Assembly (NCBI GenBank): GCA_019279435.1
Contig: JAAALK010000284.1
Location: 23,304,390-23,368,389, forward strand
Length of the DNA stretch: 64,000 nt
Source of the DNA: Zizania palustris
Taxonomy: Eukaryota; Streptophyta; Magnoliopsida; Poales; Poaceae
Reading direction: 5' to 3'
This document shows, in pieces, positions 43,174 through 55,216 of the stretch. Numbering within the stretch: position 1 is the first letter of the stretch; each line of letters opens with the position of its first letter. Under the pieces are notes generated by a model that searched no databases, was not told the origin of the DNA, and saw only the letters and a program-made list of their open reading frames with translations. A program made the position numbers and the translations under genes.

Positions 43174-44100
43174 CAAACGTCATTTGAAGATGCATTATCT
43201 AAGGTCAATGCAAATAATTTATCTTCAAGATTCCATGAGGCCATATTTTGCATGAATGTGGCACTTAAATTAGCTCCTGTATGTCTTCCTTGAAGATGCA
43301 TGAAGTTTATATTCCTTTTATGTATCTTCCATTCATCATCAATGAAATGAAAAGTTACACATAGATACCCCTTATTTTGATTAGAAGTTCATACATCCAT
43401 GATACAACTAAACCGGCAATCAAGAGTGCCAAAATAGTCAAAAAGACTTTTCTTCTCACTGTAAAAGATATCCAATATCTTTGTTCTACTATCTTGCGAC
43501 CCATTATTGGGAAATTTGGACACAAAGATCTAATAAATTCATTTGTATTTTCATGCTCACAAAAGTTCATTGGATACTCATGCATGATAATTGCAAGATA
43601 ATATTTCCTCAAACTCATTTCCTGATCATACTTCCAAGCATCTAAATTCATTTTTTCATGCTATGTTTAGCTTTTTTTCATCATGAAATGAATAGTAATG
43701 GTTCCATAGATGTCTCGTACCTTGATTGCTTAGGGCACAAAGAACATCATCACAATATTTACATGCTGCCATCGGCTTCTTGATAACCATGTCATCCTCC
43801 TTTTCTTCCACAAATAATTCAGTGAAATGCTTTCAAATTTCTGAAGTTTTCCTTTTCATCCGTCTTACTTTGGTGGATAAAGATCCTTCAGTTGGAGAAG
43901 CGCTATCTACACCAATTGATTCTATATTGGCAGCATCTATCTCCCTCTCACTTGCATTCACATTGGTGCTATCATTTACAGAAGCATTTGCCCTCTACAA
44001 GAAAAATATTAACTGATTTTCAAAAATTATTTGCAAAAGTAGAATCAAAAGGAATAATGGATAAATAATATACATGCTTATTTCTTGATGACCTTGTATT
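43174..44100 (-). pseudogene. hAT transposase (zf-BED type), cut by the Retand-like LTR
   Basis: On the minus strand: an Asn/Ser-rich N-terminus, a BED zinc finger (ACKYCDDVL...GTRHLWNHYYSFH) near 43700-43790, then AIIMHEYPMNF.EHE and FIRSLCPNFPI, and the first catalytic region FHFIDDEWKIHKRNINF and LTLDNASSNDV at the LTR junction. These are hallmarks of plant RICESLEEPER/Ac-like hAT transposases. Several stops and frameshifts; everything downstream of DNASSND is missing. It would have bound and excised its own element. Confidence 0.85.
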
Positions 44101-44689
44101 TTTTGAAACCATCTTTGCTAGGTTTGCACGAACGGGATGAGCGGACAAGCCGCGGAGTCGCGGGCACAGCGGTAGTGCAGCACAACCGAAGGCACGCACA
44201 GATGGGCGAACGTGTGTGGCGGACTAGCAGACTACGGAGAGTGGACTGCGCACAGAGCCACAAATGGTGTCGTGTGGATCGGAGGACTGCGGAGCAGCAA
44301 ACTAGAGGCGTGCACGAGGAGACTGCTGACTAGTGACCGCGAACTAGAGGCGCGCGCGTGTCGGCGTGGAGACTGGAGGTGCACGCATGGAGACTGGAGC
44401 CATGGAGGCACAGACACGCGCTTGTGTAGCCGCGTAGGGATCGGTGGTCGGTGGAGGGCCGGAGGCGGAGCCACAGCCTTGCAAGAAATCGGGATTCAGG
44501 AATTAGGGGAGACTCAAACCTTAGAACAGTGAACCAGAGAAAAAATAGGGCAGGGTCACGCGGTGCGGTGCGGCTGGTGGGCCACGCATGTCAATGGGTG
44601 TGTGGCATCTAGGATGCGGCAATGCCAAAAAAACAGGCGGCAATTTGCAAAGAATTGACTGAATTTTATTATTTAAAAAAATTAAACAT
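44101..44689. other. GC-rich stretch beside the hAT gene, no gene
   Basis: GGAGACTGGAGGYGCACGC-like short direct repeats (44330-44400) and purine-rich sequence, probably the 5' part of the hAT element. No TIR or 8-bp duplication could be assigned. Overlapping ORFs look like low-complexity shadows. Confidence 0.4.
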
Positions 44690-47640
44690 TTTCTTAACAT
44701 CCTATATGATAAATTTCTTGAAACATTTTTCAACATTTTATCGTAGTATCTAATTATAATATTATAACACCATGACGAGTCTCGTATTTTTAGACTTTAT
44801 TTGATTTTTTATAATTAAAAAACCCTTAAGCTCCATATTATCGATGAAGTGTCGTAACATAAATTTTTTAACATTTCTTTAAATTTAGTGGATAAGAACT
44901 AAAAATGGACGCAAAATAGTGAATATGATTTTTCAATAAATTTTTGTGCGTTATTTTAGGTACTTGCAGTTCAAATTTCACATATTCCAATTTAAATCCT
45001 AAAAACACAATTAATAAATTAAAAATAGCAATTGGATCTAGAAAAATACAAAAAAATTATATGGAATGAGATATGTTTTATTTTGATTCTAAAAAAAGTT
45101 CAAGTTCAAACAAGTATTTAACCATGAATTTACTTTAAACCATAGCCTATTACTTCTGAAAACTCTAATTCCTCTCAAGAGAATCTCAAGTTTCTTAACA
45201 TCTTATATGATAAATTTCTTGAAAATATTTTCAACATTTTATCGTAGTATATAATTATAATATTATAACACCATGATGAGTCTCGTATTTTTTAGACTTC
45301 ATTTTATTTTTTTATAATTAAAAAACTCTTAAGCTCCACATTACCGATGAAGTGTCGTAACATAAATTTTTAACATTTCTTTAAATTTTGTGGATAAGAA
45401 CTAAAAATAGACACAAAATAGTGAATATGATTTTTCTATAAATTTTTGTGCGTTATTTTAGGTACTTGCAGTTCAAATTTCACATATTCCAATTTAAATC
45501 CTAAAAACACAATTAATGAGTTAAAAATAGCAATTGGATCTTGAAAACTACAAAAAATTTATATGGAATGAGATATGTTGTATTTTGATTCTAAAAAAAG
45601 TTCAAGTTCAAACAAATATTTAACCATAAATTTACTTTAAATCATAGCCTATTGCTTCTCAAAACTCAAATTCCTCTCAAGAGAATCTCAAGTTTCTTAA
45701 CATCTTATATGATAAATTTCTTGAAACATTTTCAACATTTTATCGTAGTATATAATTATAATATTATAACACCATGACGAGCCTCGTATTTTTTAGACTT
45801 TATTTTATTTTTATAATTAAAAAACTCTTAAGCTCCACATTACCGATGAAGTGTCATAACATAAATTTTTTAACATTTCTTTAAATTTTGTGGATAAGAA
45901 CTAAAAATGGACACAAAATAGTGAATATGATTTTTCTATAAATTTTTGTGCGTTATTTTAGGTACTTGCAGTTCAAATTTCACATATTCCAATTTAAATC
46001 CTAAAAACACAATTAATGAGTTAAAAATAGCAATTGGATCTAGAAAAATACAAAACTTTTATATGGAATGAGATATGTTGTATTTTGATTCTAAAAAAAG
46101 TTCAAGTTCAAACAAATATTTAACCATGAATTTACTTTAAATCATAGCCTATTACTTCTCAAAACTCTAATTCCTCTCAAGAGAATCTCAAGTTTCTTAA
46201 TATCTTATATGATAAATTTCTTGAAATATTTTCAACATTTTATCGTAGGATATAATTATAATATTGTAACACCATGACGAGCCTCGTATTTTTTACACTT
46301 TATTTTATTTTTTATAATTAAAAAACTCATAAGCTCCACATTACCGATGAAATATCGTAACATAAATTTTTTAACATTTCTTTAAATTTTGTGGATAAGA
46401 ACTAAAAATGGACACAAAATAGTGAATATGATATTTTTATAAATTTGTGTGCGTTATTTTAGGAACTTACGGTTCAAATTTCACATATTCCCATTTAAAT
46501 CCTAAAAACACAATTAATGAGTTAAAATAGAAAATGGATATATAAAAATACAAAAATTTTATATGGAATGACATATGTTGTATTTTTATTATAAAAAAAG
46601 TTTCAAGTTCAAACTAATATTTAACCATGAATTTAGTTTAAATCATAGCCTATTACTTCTCAAAATTCTAATTCCTTTCAAGAGAATCTCAAGTTTCTTA
46701 ACATCCTATATAATAAATTTCTTGAAACATTTTCAAAATTTTATCGTAGTATCTAATTATAATATTATAACACCACGACGAGTCTGGTATTTTTTAGACT
46801 TTATTTGTTTTTTTTTTATAATTAAAAACCCTTAAGTTCCACATTGCGATGAAGTGTCGAAACATAAATTTTTAACATTTTTTTAAATTTAGTGGATAAT
46901 AATTAAAAATGTACAGAAAATATTGAATATGATTTTTTCTATAATTTTTTGTGTGTTATTTTAGGTACTTGCAGTTTAAATTTCACATATTTCAATTTAA
47001 ATCACAGAAACACAATTAATGAGTTAAAAATAGCAAATGGATCTAGAAAAATACAAAAAAATATATGGAATGAGATATGTTGTATTTTAATTATAAAAAA
47101 TTTTTCAAGTTCAAACAAATATTTAACCATGAATTTACTTTAAATCATAGCCTATTACTTCTCAAAACTCTAATTCCTCTCAAAAGAATCTCAGGTTTCT
47201 TAATTTCCTATGTGATAAATTTCTTGAAACATTTTCAAAATTTATCATAATATCTACGTATAATATTATAACACCATGACGAGTCTCGTATTTTTTATAC
47301 TTTATTTGATTTTTTATAATTAAAAACCCTTAAGCTCCACATTACCGATGAAGTGTTGTAACATAATTTTTTTAACATTGTTTAAATTTAGTCGATAAGA
47401 ACTAAAAATGGACACAAAATAGTGAATATGATTTTTCTATAAATTTTTGTGCATTATTTTAGGTACTTACAGTTCAAATTTCACATATTCCAATTTAAAT
47501 CCTAGAAACACAATTAATAAATTAAAAATAGCAAATGGATATAGAAAAATACAAAAAATTTATATGAAATGAGATATGTTGTATTTTAATTATAAAAAAA
47601 TTTCAAGTTCAAACAAATATTTAAACATGAATTTACTTTA
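44690..47640. repeat. Tandem array of a 501-bp AT-rich unit, six copies
   Basis: TTTCTTAA(C/T)AT..TATATGATAAATTTCTTG begins units at 44690, 45191, 45693, 46193, 46694 and 47196, a period of 500-502 bp. Later units (from 46694) are more diverged than the middle three, which are nearly identical. No ORF is conserved between units. Two diverged antisense copies lie at 57100-57960. Confidence 0.95.
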
Positions 47641-48300
47641 AACCATAGCTCATTAATATTCACCAACTTAAATATTCCATAATTATATAAATAATAAATA
47701 AACCATTAATATAGTGATAATATATTATCTTGAGTCTAAGTTTAATCTGTGTGAAATCCTATAACGAATACAGATGTATCCATTTTCGTACCTACATTTA
47801 GCAGAATTCGGATATCTGTTTCCATATCCATATTTGTAAAACAAATTTGGATGTTTTCAAATGTCGTCAATATTTAATTCAGTTACAAATACGAATACAG
47901 ACAGTTATTTTGAAACGAATATAGATAATTCGTATACTGTGACATACATATTCATCTGCTCTGCCGCCGAGCCATCACGGGCGACGACCTGACTTGACCC
48001 ATCGTTGTTCGCGGCGGTCGATCGATCTAATCTTGCACCTGTGTTGTTTTTGATCCGCATGGGAGGTCGCTGGTTATTTATTAATTGCGCCGGATTGGCG
48101 TTGCGAGCGACTCGAATTCAGATATGTTTCCCTTTCATGCTACTCTGCGATCTCCAGGATTACGAGAGCCTATCAGTGTCCAATAATTGGATCTAGTAAT
48201 GTTGAACATAAAATCTCACTTTACTCCCAAATAATTTTGCGAGAGCCATTTTCGCATTTAACCTCCTAGTGAAACTGACTCACCTCCCCTTCATGACATT
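47641..48300. other. AT-rich then mixed sequence, no gene recognised
   Basis: 47760-47940 carries repeated GGATATC(T/C)G(T/A)TTCCATATCCATATTTG-like motifs of the kind found in degenerate plant DNA transposons. 47960-48190 is more GC-rich with a 63-codon open frame but no recognised domain. Confidence 0.35.
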
Positions 48301-48318
48301 TTCCTTTATTGTTTCTCC

Positions 48319-48327
48319 TATATAAAA
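48319..48327 (+). promoter_or_regulatory. TATA-box-like site
   Basis: TATATAAAA within CTCCTATATAAAAGGCTGGG, a strong plant TATA consensus, with a Tourist-like MITE about 80 bases downstream. No gene follows that I can recognise, so it may be a leftover promoter or LTR fragment. Confidence 0.35.
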
Positions 48328-48400
48328 GGCTGGGAGTTCGTCAGTTCCCTCGTCTGAAAATACAAGTTCTGTTTAATGTTGATTAGTGCTAGAATACTTA

Positions 48401-48688
48401 GGGTCCGTTTGGATGGACTAAAATTAATTATTAGCTAGAACTAATTATTAGTTAGCGAATCATTAGTTGACTAATAATTAGTTCATATATGTTTGGATAC
48501 TTTAGACTAATACATAAAAAAAGTGAAGAGCCCCTATTAGCTCTCATTAGTTCACTTTTGTGGACTAATGGCTAACCATTAGTTGGCTCATGAACTAACA
48601 ATAAGTTTAGTAATTAGTTAGGTTATCTGAATGAACTAAAGCTAAAAATTAGCTACTAACAATTAGTTCATGGGATCCAAAAAGAGCC
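48401..48688. mobile_element. Tourist-like (PIF/Harbinger) MITE, 288 bp
   Basis: The ends GGGTCCGTTTGGAT and the complement of ATCCAAAAAGAGCC are inverted repeats with a few mismatches. The 3-bp duplication TTA flanks both sides (48398-48400 and 48689-48691). The interior is full of ATTAGTT/AACTAAT repeats. No coding capacity; it would have moved with a transposase in trans. Confidence 0.85.
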
Positions 48689-48794
48689 TTAATATTTCAA
48701 TTTTACTTTCAGGATTTTATGACTATTTGTGCATCCATAGGTCTGGAGCACGGAGCACCTGCCAGTTGATACACACAAAATATTATAAAACTAT

Positions 48795-48910
48795 TTAGGG
48801 GCTTCTCGTTTGGCAACTAGGAGCTAAAGTTTAGCTATGTCACATCAGATATTCGGATGCTAAATAGAAGTATTAAACATGAGTTAATTATAAAACTAAT
48901 TACAGATGAC
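48795..48910. mobile_element. Fragment of an abundant grass MITE
   Basis: GGAGCTAAAGTTTAGC..TGTCACATC and TAAACATGAGTTAATTATAAAACTAATTACA resemble a common grass MITE that reads AGCTAAAGTTTAGTCCCTGTCACATC and continues to a similar TATTAAA..AATTACAAAACTAATTACA. Only about 115 bases are kept; no target duplication. Confidence 0.5.
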
Positions 48911-48949
48911 TCGAGCATACTTCAAAACATAGCCAGATGACTCGAGCTA

Positions 48950-50230
48950 ACCTCGGAAGAGGCAGTTAAAGCGACGAAGTGCATCAAGGGGACTCTGATG
49001 CTAAACGAGAAGAAACGGTGCCTCACTCTTGTTGGATCATGAGAGAGATACAACTAGGTATGGATCTAGCTCGGAGCGAGCGATATCCCTGAACTCCTAG
49101 AGCTCCTATACCCCACATCACCAGAGGGGGCTCGAAGAGGAAGGGGAAGGCACACTAAGAGCATGGAGGTTGCTAACTCGAAGGTCGAAGTACTTCGCCA
49201 AGCCAATAAGGTATTAGTAGATGAAAATGTGAAGCTTCGTGTCACTGAGAAAACCTTGGAGGAAGAAGCCACGAGGCTTCGAGCCGCTAACCAGGTCCTA
49301 GAGGTCGAGTGAGCCAAGACCGTGAAGGGGGCAGACGAGGTATTCACCAACTTAACTAGTGTCCTGGGGCACTTGGGGACCAAGTTTTAGCGCAAGGGAC
49401 TCCATCAAGCATTGAATTAAATTCATCGAGGTCGCCTCTCGAATGAAGGAGAGACACTGGTTGGCTTTGTGCAAATGGCAGGAAGGGTGGCGGCCAAGGG
49501 GTGTAGCAAATGCTCCACGAGGTGGGGTGCCAGCATCTTCAAGCAGTGACTTCGGTCACGCTAGTTATCTTCAGCTACACCCAACTGACTTCATCGCCCC
49601 CAAAGTTATCGAAGCCTGGCACCCCCTTCAAGAGCCCTTGGGGGCCAAGGCTCGCGATTTGGCCATCGAACTCCAATAGGCCTACCACTGCCCGCACGTA
49701 GGACAACCTACTTCGCCTGCTGGCCCGATGCCCTCTTTGCCGAAGGTGCAGATTTTAGGCTTCCTTTGTAATATTTTAGTTGTAGCCTTACAATGTAATT
49801 CTTGAAGACTTATTAATGAAAAGAGAAGGTATTTTGGTTTGTTCGGGCCCAACCTACGAGTATTGAAGTTGATGTCGAGGTACTAGAGCCCTCGAAGGTG
49901 CTTCGACAACAATGGGTAGTTTATGAAATCGCTAGATCTAAAGGCTAGGCCCACTTCAAAATACCTGAGGCCCTTCGGGCAAAGTCCCTCCTGAGGTTGC
50001 TCAGGAAATTTTTTCATCCAGAAAGATAGATCCCCTTCATAACTCATCATCATCCCCTGATTTAAGAAATTTTGATGAAGTCACTCCTAAAGCCGAGGGA
50101 GCCCACCCTTTGAGCGTGGCAAGCGGAGGTAACGATGAAGAGCCAAACTTTTTGGTTTTTGACTCAGAGCCACCCGTGGCTCGGACGTAGGCTGATCTTC
50201 AAGAAGAACAACGAGCCTAGACTTGTGTAA
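48950..50230 (+). pseudogene. Coiled-coil antisense-type ORF of a Tat-lineage element
   Basis: From 49163, MEVANSKVEVLRQANKVL and KLRVTEKTLEEEATRLRAANQVLEVE form a heptad-rich coiled coil, then stops interrupt. It faces the pol of the neighbouring minus-strand Tat element tail to tail. Some Tat elements (for example maize Grande) carry an extra ORF in antisense orientation downstream of pol; the position and composition fit that. The function is unknown. Further decayed codons reach about 50200. Confidence 0.45.
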
Positions 50231-50869
50231 CAAAGCATTCTTGATGTAATTCGTGCATGTATTTGTAAACTCGATTGTTAGAATAAAACTTTTATTACGA
50301 AGTATACTTCAAATGAATTTTATTTGTACTAACTTTATTATGAAGCATACTTCGAACACGTGCACACTGCTTGGTGCCCCCTTGCTCGTGGTGGGTATGG
50401 GCTTCAGCGTATATCTACTATGAGCAATATTTTTTCGATTGAAATACCCTTTCAAATGAATGCAATATAGTGCTTGTAGAATAGCTTCGGCATTGTGTAC
50501 ACGTTTTGTTCTATTAGGATGCTTCGAGTTTTGACTCGAAATCTTTTGATTTTTCCTCTTCACACCTGAAGGTATTATTGCCGAGGTGGGAGTGTAGGCC
50601 TTGTTGTTTTCTGGTCGCTTTGGACTCTTTTTTGGACGTTTCGAGTTGTTGCTTGGAGTCCTATTTTTCATCGTTGTGATCCCAAAGGCACTATGCAACG
50701 GTGATGGTGGAACAGATCGCATCAAGTTTTTAGGGTCCTGTAACGAAGCCTAAAGTCAATAACTTCAGCCACACTTGAGGGGTGACCTTTGAGCATTGGG
50801 CTTTGAGCTTCATAGCAGAGTGGGATCCAATTATATTTGACCATCAAATATGTACGAACGTAACGATGT

Positions 50870-53050
50870 GTCCATTGGTACGTCAATATATTCAATGATT
50901 TATAGCATGCGAACCATATCCCTTTGGGGATTCATTGTACCTTGAGGAAATCGCCCATGGAGCGTTTTATTCGGAGGGATCTCCGTAGTGTACTAGAATC
51001 ATAGTCTAGGAAAAATACCAACGACGGTGCTCCGCATGCCCAGTATGCTTCAACTCTTCACCTTCGAGGTTGGACAACTTGAATGAGCCTGACTTATTGG
51101 AGCGAAGTATAATATATGGCCCTTCCCACTTGTTACTAAGCTTGTCGGGTGTTAAGACACATTAGAGTACCAAATTTTTGTGTCGTAATTTATTAGGCTT
51201 CAACATGAGGTTGTACCATGACTTTGTCTAGTCTTGGTACTTTGTCAAGTTAGCTACAACTCAAAGTCTTGTTTTTGTAGATAGGTCAAGTGAAGCTTGC
51301 CTCTCGCTAATATATTCAGGGAGTAATGTCCATAGCGAGCCTCTCTTTAACTCGGTTGACGTCATTGCTTCATCGCCAAATAACAATCTGAACAGAGTGA
51401 ACCCTATGGACCAGACTTGGGTGGTCCAAATAGATCACAAAATTTTTGGCAATTCATCGACCCACAACCCCTTGGCGAGGTCAACAATCCTGCGGTTGAG
51501 GCCTGACAACATATTTCTATTGGCCCTTTTAACTGCTCTGTTTGACTATGGATGCCTAATTGCAGCGAAGCATAGTTTGATCCCAAGACCTTCACAAAAC
51601 TCTCTGAAGGGCTCCGCATCGAACTACGTGGCATTGTTGATGGTGAGATGTTTGGGTACTCTGAACCTGCAAATGATATTTTGCCAAAAAAAACCTTTGG
51701 ATATTTTTGAACTAATCACAGTGAGGGTTTCAGCCTTGACCCACTTTGAGAAGTACTCAACCTCCACTACAATGAACTTCAAAATTCCCTTAGCCTACGG
51801 GAAGGCCCTGATTAAATCAATGTACCAGCGGGCAAGGGGCCATACCAGGTCAATGACCTATAGTGGAGTCGATGGCCGATGGCTTTGTCTTCTGATCTAC
51901 GGGCAGCCTTGGCAAGTGCGAACTAGGATTTTGGCATCGGACATTATAGTAGGCCAATAAAGGCCTTGACGAAGCATCTTGCCTACGAGTGCCCATGGTG
52001 CGAGGTGGCTTCCACACATGCCTTTGGGGATGCTTCGATGAGGTGAGCACACTCTGAATTTATAAAGCATGCCATCGATGAGGCGATAGTTTTGAACCTT
52101 GTGCTGCAATATCAAGAGTTCAAGGCCTTCAAGCAGCATGACTTCGTCATGAGGCATGGCCATAATTGGGGTACACCAGTCCTCAGTTTGAACAAAGAGT
52201 ACTTCGCTTGCCTCTGTCTTTGGCATTGAAGGGGTATATAGCTCTTCATAAAACGCCTCATCAAGCAAATCTTGACATCCAACAACTGCTTTGGTGAGGG
52301 CATCAGGTTATTCATTTTTGCCCCTTGAAATGTTTCTAATTGAAATTCCCATAAACACTAGCTCCGCTTTATGGACCTCAGCTAAATATTGAGCAAGGTC
52401 CGGGTGCAAAGCTTGGAAACTCTTATCTACATGGTCAGCCACAATCTGGGAGTCTGTTTTTACAAGCACCCTGGCTACGCCGAGTGCTCATGCCTTTCAA
52501 AGGCTTAACAAAATGCCTTCGTACTCGACCACGTTATTTGTGGCTTTAAAATTTAACCTAGTGGAATACAAGGCCTTTTGGCCGGATGGCGAGACTATTA
52601 CAACTCCTATGCCCACACCACAGGCCCAATAGGCTCCATCAGAGTAAACAGTCCAGATACCCTCATTTAGTGTGTCTAGGGACTAGATAGCCGGTGGGGT
52701 TCACTCCATGACAAAGTCTGCAATTACTTGAGACTTGATTGTTGTGCGCGTGATAAGGGTTATGCCAAAGGGGACTAGCTTCACCACCCATTTTTCCTAC
52801 CCTCCCAGTAGAATCTTTGTTTCGAAACATGTCACGGATGGGATATGATGTTGACACAATTGTGTGCAAGAAAATAATGCCCTAGTTTCCTCAAAGCCAT
52901 GACGAAGGAGTATGCATTTTTTCGGTGTACCTCGTCTTTGCTCTAGAGAGGGCTTCGAAGACAAAATATACCAGTTTTTGGGTCAACTTCCCCTCGAAGT
53001 CTGCTATTCCTGACCAATGAAGATTTGCCGCAACCTTTAGCCCCTGAGGA
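50870..53050 (-). pseudogene. Tat-lineage pol relic: RNase H, second RNase H, integrase
   Basis: Element order runs from 53050 leftward. RNase H traces (LRRGFEETRALF-like, FETKILL) are followed by the second RNase H-like domain (52280-52650: YSDGA-like, NFKATNNVVEYEGIL, VLVKTDSQIVADHV), the integrase zinc finger (51897-52268: HDEVMLLEGLELL, GKMLRQGLYWPTI, CQGCP) and the integrase core. Catalytic positions are lost: the second Asp reads INNAT*F and the Glu position reads NRAVKRAN. Many stops. 50240-50870 downstream holds only decayed sequence. Confidence 0.75.
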
Positions 53051-53210
53051 TAGTTAGCTAGTTATAGAGTAGAAGACGATTAGTACGTAGAAAAAATGAC
53101 TAAGTCTTATTTATAAAGAACATGTCTTGACTTGAAATATATAAATACTCCTTTTTGTTAACTAGGAGTTATTTCAATAACAAAGTTGTTCATGTCTGAA
53201 GTTTTCGATA

Positions 53211-53452
53211 TAGCAATATAGTCCTCAACGTAGGGATCTAATACCATGTACACACATATTGGACATCAAGCATTATGAGCACTCGAGACACTTCAAACAA
53301 TGGTTTTTGGTTATGTTTTTGTCATACTACGACCAATCACCAAGCTCACAGTATAGCCATATAGTCCTTGGAACCGGGATCTAATGCCACATACACACGT
53401 ACTGGGTGTCAAACATCATGAGTACTTGGGACTTTTCAAACAGCAAGTGACT
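53211..53452. repeat. Pair of diverged direct repeats, about 95 bp, 142 bp apart
   Basis: TATAG(C)AATATAGTCCTC..GGGATCTAATACC at 53211 recurs as TATAGCCATATAGTCCTT..GGGATCTAATGCC at 53353, continuing through CATCA(A/T)..GAG(C/T)ACT. The 53050-53650 stretch otherwise holds nothing I recognise. Confidence 0.7.
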
Positions 53453-53650
53453 TTTTAAGGTAAGGACACGATCCCTCGGGGATCTTAGTAGTCGGTCGTG
53501 TACCGAGAGGGGCGCTAACGCCAACTCTTTGTCACCCACATGGCCGCTAGTGCCACACTTAGAGCTAATCATAGGAGCATGATTGGTAAGCTAGGTGTAT
53601 GACACATTGCCTCAAATCCTGTGGGGTCAGGCCTTGCTAGTTGATGAAGA

Positions 53651-54720
53651 ATAGTCTTGTGGAAATACATGGTGCTCAACTTTATTTACTCAAGGATAGG
53701 AGTACATAGCTGAACGAAAAGATAGAGTGGTTGACACACCCTATCGTTTTCGCTAAGTGCATGTATTGATCAGTCACGAGAGTCTAAGTGTCGGCATCCT
53801 TGGCTTCTTGGATCTGGTTGATGACCTCCCTTGCATCAAGGAAGCCCATCGTCTGGTCGGGCTTTTCCTGCCAGACCTGTTTCTAAGTCCTTTGGCGATG
53901 ACGCCTAGTAGGTCCCAAGGAGATGTCTTGGTCCCTAGACTGCTTCAGCTGCTAGGCGACCACTTGAAGAATCATACTCACCTTTTGTAGCTCTATGGTC
54001 TGTGGCACTCCGGTGAGAGGTTTATGGATTGAGATGATGTTGGCGATGGGGTCTTGAGAGACATCATCACGCTAGAAGATGATTAAGTAGCCCTCTGCCT
54101 AGGGTCAAGAAGGCTTGCCTTGGGTACTTCTGCCTTGGTGTCTTGTGGATAGTATGTATTAGCTGGAGTTGGCCTCGAGTAACGTGGGGCTTTCATCAAT
54201 TACCTTAATGTTCTGTCGAGTGAATCATTCGGTCAGACATCCTCTAACGTGCTCAGGGAATTGCCATTGAGGTGGGAGGGGGAGCTTGGACACCACATGC
54301 TCCTCTGCTCCCTCACTAGACACCTGGTAATGTGCTAGAGAACATGAATGGCCACGTGCTCAGTGATTTGGTCAGTCACCATCTCCATTCCATGGTCAGC
54401 CAAGTGTTGTTCAACTGGGTCTACTTTTTGGGCAGTGAAGGGATTCGAAGCCTGAAGCAGAGACCTTGTCATTGATCTAGTTGAAATCGAGTCAAAGGGA
54501 ACCAATCTCCCGATCGTGTCAATAATGTAGTTAACATCCTCAAGGACGAACGTGGTCCCAATCCTAGCGTAGAGATGATAGGGGGTACCATGGAACTTGA
54601 GAGAGAGATGCAATGATCCTCTACCTAGCACACCAACTATCGGTATATTGCCGATCAGTCCACCCATGAGGTACTCGAGATGGTAAAATAGATTGGTAGG
54701 GAAGCGCAACACTCTCAAGT
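53651..54720 (-). pseudogene. Tat-lineage gag N-terminal relic
   Basis: The open part (54335-54718) reads RFPTNLFYHLEYLMGGLIGN and EDVNYIIDTIGRLVPFD on the minus strand, just downstream of an LTR-like segment; 53760-54300 is stop-ridden. The position suits the gag start of the minus-strand Tat element whose pol is at 50870-53050. The protein family is not certain. Confidence 0.4.
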
Positions 54721-55216
54721 CCTATGATCGACTCTAAAGAATAGAGCCAAGGTTTATATGGGGTTAGGTCTCCTGAAAGATAATAGACATACGTCGTGTT
54801 AAGGTTTATACAAGTTCAGGTCTCCCAAAGGATAATAGCCCTATGTTCTATGTTTTGATGTATGGATGATTATATAATCAATACAATGTGAGTAGATTGG
54901 ACGCCTCTATGGGTGTCTTGCCCCTTTGTATAATTAAGGGATGAGCCTAATAATCATAGGACTACCCTAAGTCGGTTCCCAAATATCCGAGATAACATAT
55001 CAAACTCAAGGATATTTCCTATTTACAAGTATCCTGGTACAAGTATATCTTCTTATACCAGATTATGGTGTTCAGTTTCTAGCTATAGCTCTTTTATTCC
55101 TTATCGGAATCGAATCCACCTTCATTGTCCATACCAGACTCCAAACCTGGGTTTGACCTACTCTCAGTCCGGATTGATAAACCCATCGTGGGGTACTTGG
55201 GGTCATATCTTCGACA
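54721..55216 (-). repeat. LTR-like segment of the minus-strand Tat element
   Basis: On the minus strand it begins TGTCGAAGATATGACCCC, a typical LTR start, at 55216. GGTTTATA(T/C)..GGT(T)(A/C)AGGTCTCC and AGATAATAGCCCTATG-type repeats occur twice near 54750-54850. The inner edge is not defined. Confidence 0.5.

Noticed and set aside
44690..47640. CRISPR-like or centromeric satellite array
   Set aside because: Units are 501 bp without unique spacers, so not CRISPR; six copies beside gene relics and with CACTA-linked relatives give no evidence of centromeric function.
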